This document shows, one piece after another, positions 5,774-8,589 of a DNA stretch of 8,589 nt (positions within the stretch are counted from its first letter, which is position 1; every line of letters starts with the position of its first letter). The stretch is from Nitrososphaerota archaeon (GTDB lineage Archaea > Thermoproteota > Nitrososphaeria > Nitrososphaerales > Nitrosopumilaceae): contig JAEFDA010000026.1 in the NCBI GenBank assembly GCA_016126025.1, forward strand, positions 1 to 8,589, read 5' to 3'. A program made the translations under genes and the position numbers. The notes under the pieces were generated by a model. It had not been told where the DNA came from. It ran no database searches and saw only the letters and a list, made by a program, of their open reading frames with translations.

Positions 5774-6630
5774 TGCCAAACACGATGACCGCGGAGCTGG
5801 CCGGCGCGTTCGTCCCGCCGCGGCGCCTCGACTCCCGAAAGGGCCGCAACGGCAGGGTGCTGGTGGTGGGCGGCGGCCGCATCTACCACGGAGCGCCGGC
5901 CTTGGCAGCGATGGCTGCGCTGCGGTCCGGGGCGGACTTGGCGTACGCGGCCGTCCCCAACATAATGGCAGACGCGGTGCGCGCCGCATCCTGCGACCTC
6001 ATAGTCATTCCCATGGCCGACCAGAAACTCACCCGCGGGGCGGCCTCGCAGCTGGCCGGCGCCATACCCAAAGGGATGGACTCGGCGGCCGTCGGCATGG
6101 GACTGAGCGTCACAGACGGACTGGGAGTGCTGCTGGGGAGACTGGTGGACATGGACGTGCGGGTGGTGCTGGATGCCGGCGCCCTGCTGCCCCACGCGCT
6201 GGAGCACATCGGTGACAAAAACTGCATACTGACGCCCCATGCCGGCGAGTTCAGAAGGCTCTTTGGGTCCGAGCCCCCTGACGACACCGCGTCCCGGGCC
6301 GAGCTGGTCAGTGCGAAGGCCGTCGAGTGCGGTGCCACCATACTGCTCAAGGGCCCCACAGACGTAATATCTGACGGCAGGCGCACGTACGTCAACACCG
6401 GAGAGGTCCCGGCCATGACGGCGGGCGGGACCGGAGACATCCTGTCGGGCATAGCGGCGGGCATACTGGCCCGAAACCGCAGCGGCGTGGAGGCCGCCGC
6501 CGCAGCCGCATATATCAACAAGCGCGCAGGCGCCCTAGCCCAGCGGGATGTGGGATACCACATGGTCGCCTCGGATCTCATACCCCTCATCCCCCGGGTA
6601 ATGGGACCCCTAGACCGGACGGCATCATGA
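5773..6630 (+). CDS. nnrD: ADP/ATP-dependent NAD(P)H-hydrate dehydratase (YjeF C-terminal domain type)
   Basis: This 285-residue ribokinase-like enzyme dehydrates the damaged cofactor NAD(P)HX back to NAD(P)H using ADP or ATP. Landmarks are VVGGG..YHGAPALAA (31-46), GMG (108-110), LTPHAGEF (153-160), LKGPTDVI (192-199) and GGTGDILSG (218-226), where D222 is the expected catalytic Asp. Most of the family has VLDADAL near the middle; here it is VLDAGAL (132-138), so the second Asp is missing. Archaeal and bacterial homologues are often fused to the NAD(P)HX epimerase domain (NnrE); this one stands alone and no epimerase is in the window. I chose ATG 5773, which overlaps the trmI stop in TGATG and has AGAGG about 5 bases before it. 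An upstream in-frame ATG at 5719 lies inside trmI and would add 18 unconserved-looking residues. Confidence 0.9.
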   Translation: MPNTMTAELAGAFVPPRRLDSRKGRNGRVLVVGGGRIYHGAPALAAMAALRSGADLAYAAVPNIMADAVRAASCDLIVIPMADQKLTRGAASQLAGAIPKGMDSAAVGMGLSVTDGLGVLLGRLVDMDVRVVLDAGALLPHALEHIGDKNCILTPHAGEFRRLFGSEPPDDTASRAELVSAKAVECGATILLKGPTDVISDGRRTYVNTGEVPAMTAGGTGDILSGIAAGILARNRSGVEAAAAAAYINKRAGALAQRDVGYHMVASDLIPLIPRVMGPLDRTAS

Positions 6631-7949
6631 CCGGTGCGGACACCGCCCGGATGGTCTCCAACCTGCAGCGACTGATCCGGCAGCCCAGCGTCTCGGCCAC
6701 CGGCGAGGGCATAGGAGAGTGCGCGTGTTTGGTGTCCGAGATGCTGGAGGAGAACGGCATACGCTCCAGACTACTGACCATCCCCGGCCACGCCCCCGTG
6801 GTGTACGGCCATCTGCCCGGTAGAGGTGTAGGCACCATACTCTTCTACAACCACTACGACGTGCAGCCGGCCGAGCCGCTGGACCTGTGGGAGCACCCCC
6901 CGTTCGGAGGTGTGGTGGAGGACGGCAGAGTGTATGGCCGAGGGGCCACCGACGACAAAGGGGAGCTTGTCTCCCGCATAGAGGCCGTGCGGGCGCTATC
7001 CGAGGCCGGGGAGCTGCCCTGCAACGTAAAGTTTGTCATCGAGGGTGATGAGGAGAACGGGAGCCGGGGCATCCCCGCATATCTGGAGCGGTACGGCGAG
7101 ATCATGTCCTGCGATGGCATAGTCTGGGAGTTCGGGTACGTGGACGAGCAGGGACGGCCCGTAGTAGGGCTGGGCATGAAGGGGTTGATGTTCGTCGAGA
7201 TGACGGCCCGGGGGCCCGGGCGAGACCTGCACTCAGGGGCCGCCCCTCTGGTGCAGAACCCGGCCTGGAAGCTGGTGGGCGCCCTCTCCACGCTGGCCGG
7301 GGACGACGGCCGCATAAGGATACCGGAGTGGTATGCCGAGGCGCAGCCATTCTCCGAGGCGGACATGGAGGAGATCCGAAAGATGCCGTATGACGCCGGT
7401 GCCGTCAAGGAGGAGATGTGTATAGAGAGGTTCGTACAGGGGCAGGACGCCCTGCAGGCCAAGGAGGATCTGGCCGGGGTAGCCACCTGCAACATAGCCG
7501 GCATCTGGTCCGGATACACCGGTGATGGGACCAAGACTGTGCTGCCCGCCCGCGCCTCGGCCAAGCTGGACATGAGGCTGGTTCCCGGAATGGATCCGCA
7601 GGTGCAGTGGAACCGCTTCCGGGACCACCTGTCGCATAGTGGTTACGGCGACATAGAGACGGAGCTGCTCCATGGAGAGCCAGGGGTCCGGACCTCCCTG
7701 GACCATCCGTTCGTGCAGGCGGTGCGGGACGCGGCGGATGCGGCATACGGCACACACGTACTCTCGGTTACATACCCCGAGACCGGCCCGATGTGGCATT
7801 TCTCCACCAAGCTGAAGGCGCCCTGCGTGCTGGCTGGCGGCACCGACGTGCATGCTCGTCTCCACGCGCCCGACGAGTACGCGCGCATAGACTACATGGA
7901 GAAGACTGCAAAAATGATGATGTGGTTGCTGAGCCGCCCTAGTGTATGA
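6627..7949 (+). CDS. M20-family zinc metallopeptidase (ArgE/DapE/carnosinase-like)
   Basis: This 440-residue cytoplasmic di-zinc hydrolase releases amino acids from dipeptides or N-acyl amino acids. Metal and catalytic positions are visible: H76 and D78 in NHYDVQPAEP, D109 in RGATDDKGE, the catalytic base and metal ligand E142/E143 in EGDEENGS, and H413 in RLHAPDEY near the end. E168 (IVWEFG) stands where a further acidic ligand is expected. DLHSG (200-204) marks the dimerisation ('lid') domain, about residues 185-300. Length and domain order match CNDP-like M20 members more than short DapE or ArgE forms; the exact substrate is unknown. ATG 6627 overlaps the nnrD stop by four bases (ATGA), indicating coupled translation. 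The last 11 bases overlap the convergent DoxX-family gene. No signal peptide is seen. Confidence 0.92.
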   Translation: MTGADTARMVSNLQRLIRQPSVSATGEGIGECACLVSEMLEENGIRSRLLTIPGHAPVVYGHLPGRGVGTILFYNHYDVQPAEPLDLWEHPPFGGVVEDGRVYGRGATDDKGELVSRIEAVRALSEAGELPCNVKFVIEGDEENGSRGIPAYLERYGEIMSCDGIVWEFGYVDEQGRPVVGLGMKGLMFVEMTARGPGRDLHSGAAPLVQNPAWKLVGALSTLAGDDGRIRIPEWYAEAQPFSEADMEEIRKMPYDAGAVKEEMCIERFVQGQDALQAKEDLAGVATCNIAGIWSGYTGDGTKTVLPARASAKLDMRLVPGMDPQVQWNRFRDHLSHSGYGDIETELLHGEPGVRTSLDHPFVQAVRDAADAAYGTHVLSVTYPETGPMWHFSTKLKAPCVLAGGTDVHARLHAPDEYARIDYMEKTAKMMMWLLSRPSV

Positions 7950-8355
7950 ACCGCGGCAGCCGCCCCACCAAGTGCGATATCGAAATACGGCCCGGACCCA
8001 TAACCACTACCAGCAGAGCGGCAGCCAGTAACACAATGTCGAACTCGGTGGCGCCGTCGCCGGTAAATGCCTGCGCCCCCTTAACTAGGAATATGGCACC
8101 CAGCATCACGATTGACAGCAGTGCCGAAGATATGCGTGTCAGCACGCCGATGATCAGCAGTATTCCGGGTACAAGCTCTGCCAGCGCTATGGGTACCTGC
8201 ATGGCAGCAGGTATTCCCCAGCTGTCCAAGGCAAACGCGAATCCAGGATTGAACTTGCCGGCCCCGTGCACGATAAAGACCGTACCCACGGCGGCCCGGA
8301 GCCCCATCATTGTGATGTCCGGAAGTATCCATCCCTTCAACTCGGCTGTACTCAT
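7939..8355 (-). CDS. DoxX-family integral membrane protein
   Basis: This 138-residue protein has four hydrophobic segments (about 14-32, 50-71, 75-92 and 104-120), the size and layout of the DoxX family. The family's N-terminal pattern LR..VG..F..HG..K is present (R20, G24, H30-G31, K34). DoxX relatives include a subunit of terminal/thiosulfate:quinone oxidoreductase and poorly understood membrane proteins linked to redox stress; nothing here shows which role applies. No quinol oxidase or thiosulfate gene is nearby. ATG 8355 lies 26 bp after a TATA box with no Shine-Dalgarno sequence, so the message is probably leaderless. The 3' end runs 11 bp into the peptidase gene on the other strand. Plus-strand frames through this region lack the family features and are shadows. 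Confidence 0.88.
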   Translation of the reverse strand: MSTAELKGWILPDITMMGLRAAVGTVFIVHGAGKFNPGFAFALDSWGIPAAMQVPIALAELVPGILLIIGVLTRISSALLSIVMLGAIFLVKGAQAFTGDGATEFDIVLLAAALLVVVMGPGRISISHLVGRLPRFIH

Positions 8356-8377
8356 TGCCTATACCACTCGCCCTGCG

Positions 8378-8385
8378 TATAATAG
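8378..8385 (-). promoter_or_regulatory. TATA box (CTATTATA) of the DoxX-family gene
   Basis: On the minus strand the box reads CTATTATA, centred 26-27 bp before ATG 8355, the spacing that gives a leaderless mRNA. Confidence 0.6.
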
Positions 8386-8484
8386 AATTACGGTACAGAT
8401 TGTGAGAATTATATCGCTGAGTAGGCATGCGCTGTGCGCGCAGATCCGTTGGAGTATGGTACCTGAACAAACACATACAGTACG

Positions 8485-8492
8485 GTTTTTAT
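8485..8492 (+). promoter_or_regulatory. Candidate TATA box (GTTTTTAT) for the gene at the right edge
   Basis: An AT-rich box in a GC-rich setting, centred about 32 bp before ATG 8521. Transcription would start near 8514, giving a leader of about 7 bases. This is weaker than the other boxes in the window. Confidence 0.35.
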
Positions 8493-8520
8493 GGGGTCTG
8501 TGCGCCGAAGCGCGACACAT

Positions 8521-8589
8521 ATGCACCGCGCCCGCGGCCTCCGCGTTGACCTGAAGCATCCCCAGGCGCGCCGCATCTCCCGCATACGA
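8521..8589 (+). CDS. 5' end of an unidentified basic protein, cut by the window edge
   Basis: Twenty-three open codons run to the edge, beginning MHRARGLRVDLKHPQ and continuing ARRISRIR. The third base is G or C in nearly all codons, matching the real genes here, and Arg/Lys/His are frequent, suggesting a nucleic-acid-binding or ribosome-associated protein. In-frame GTG 8500 and ATG 8491 are other possible starts. ATG 8521 fits the TATA-like box best. Too little is visible to name it. Confidence 0.4.
   Translation, partial: MHRARGLRVDLKHPQARRISRIR

Noticed and set aside
5000..5989. Minus-strand open frame of 329 codons opposite trmI and nnrD
   Set aside because: It runs across two well-recognised plus-strand genes, has no family motifs, and arises from GC-rich third positions lacking stops.
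7946..8554. Plus-strand frame of 202 codons opposite the DoxX-family gene
   Set aside because: The minus strand has four helices, the DoxX pattern and a well-placed promoter; the plus frame has no domain and crosses that promoter.
8359..8589. Minus-strand frame directly upstream of the DoxX-family gene, with a hydrophobic end
   Set aside because: It is Cys-rich, loses codon-position bias after the first third, and contains the DoxX TATA box. The basic plus-strand start at 8521 explains the biased part better.
1..8589. CRISPR array, tRNA or rRNA genes, replication origin
   Set aside because: No regularly spaced repeats, tRNA cloverleaf or T-loop motif, rRNA core sequence or origin-like repeat cluster was seen in the intergenic DNA.

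Overview
The window looks like part of an archaeal chromosome, most likely a high-GC marine ammonia-oxidising archaeon (Nitrososphaerota/Thaumarchaeota) of the Cenarchaeum type. This is inferred from three things. Third codon positions are GC-rich, yet Ile is often ATA and Arg is often AGG or CGG. TATA boxes lie about 25-28 bp before start codons, the geometry of leaderless archaeal mRNAs. A GTG-started TrmI of archaeal type is present. I could not search a database, so the species is not confirmed.

Left half (1-4676), minus strand. Two secreted ligand-binding proteins of the type I periplasmic-binding / ANF-receptor family (LivJ-like) are separated by mobile DNA. The first runs off the left edge. 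It is a tandem fusion: one complete receptor domain followed in the same frame by the start of a second. The second gene (3417-4676) is a complete single-domain paralogue. No transporter permease or ATPase gene is visible. Between them sits an apparently intact IS5-family element, 1251 bp (1577-2827), with 17-18 bp terminal inverted repeats and a perfect 9-bp target duplication (CATCAGCAC). Beyond it are about 580 bp without an intact gene, holding a probable decayed helix-turn-helix/integrase remnant.

Right half (4677-8589). A small single-span membrane ORF diverges from the second receptor gene. A tight plus-strand cluster follows: tRNA m1A methyltransferase (trmI), stand-alone ADP/ATP-dependent NAD(P)H-hydrate dehydratase (nnrD) and an M20 zinc peptidase. 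Overlaps of 1 and 4 bp indicate one transcript with coupled translation. A DoxX-family four-helix membrane protein converges on it with an 11-bp overlap. At the right edge the first codons of a basic protein begin on the plus strand.

The most unusual parts are the fused double receptor beside its paralogue, the fully delimited IS placed about 55 bp upstream of the receptor promoter, and the interlocked divergent promoters near 4660-4707. The cluster at 4970-7949 is ordinary housekeeping: tRNA modification, NAD(P)HX repair and peptide turnover. I found no CRISPR array, tRNA or rRNA gene, and nothing clearly amounting to an undescribed multi-gene system.
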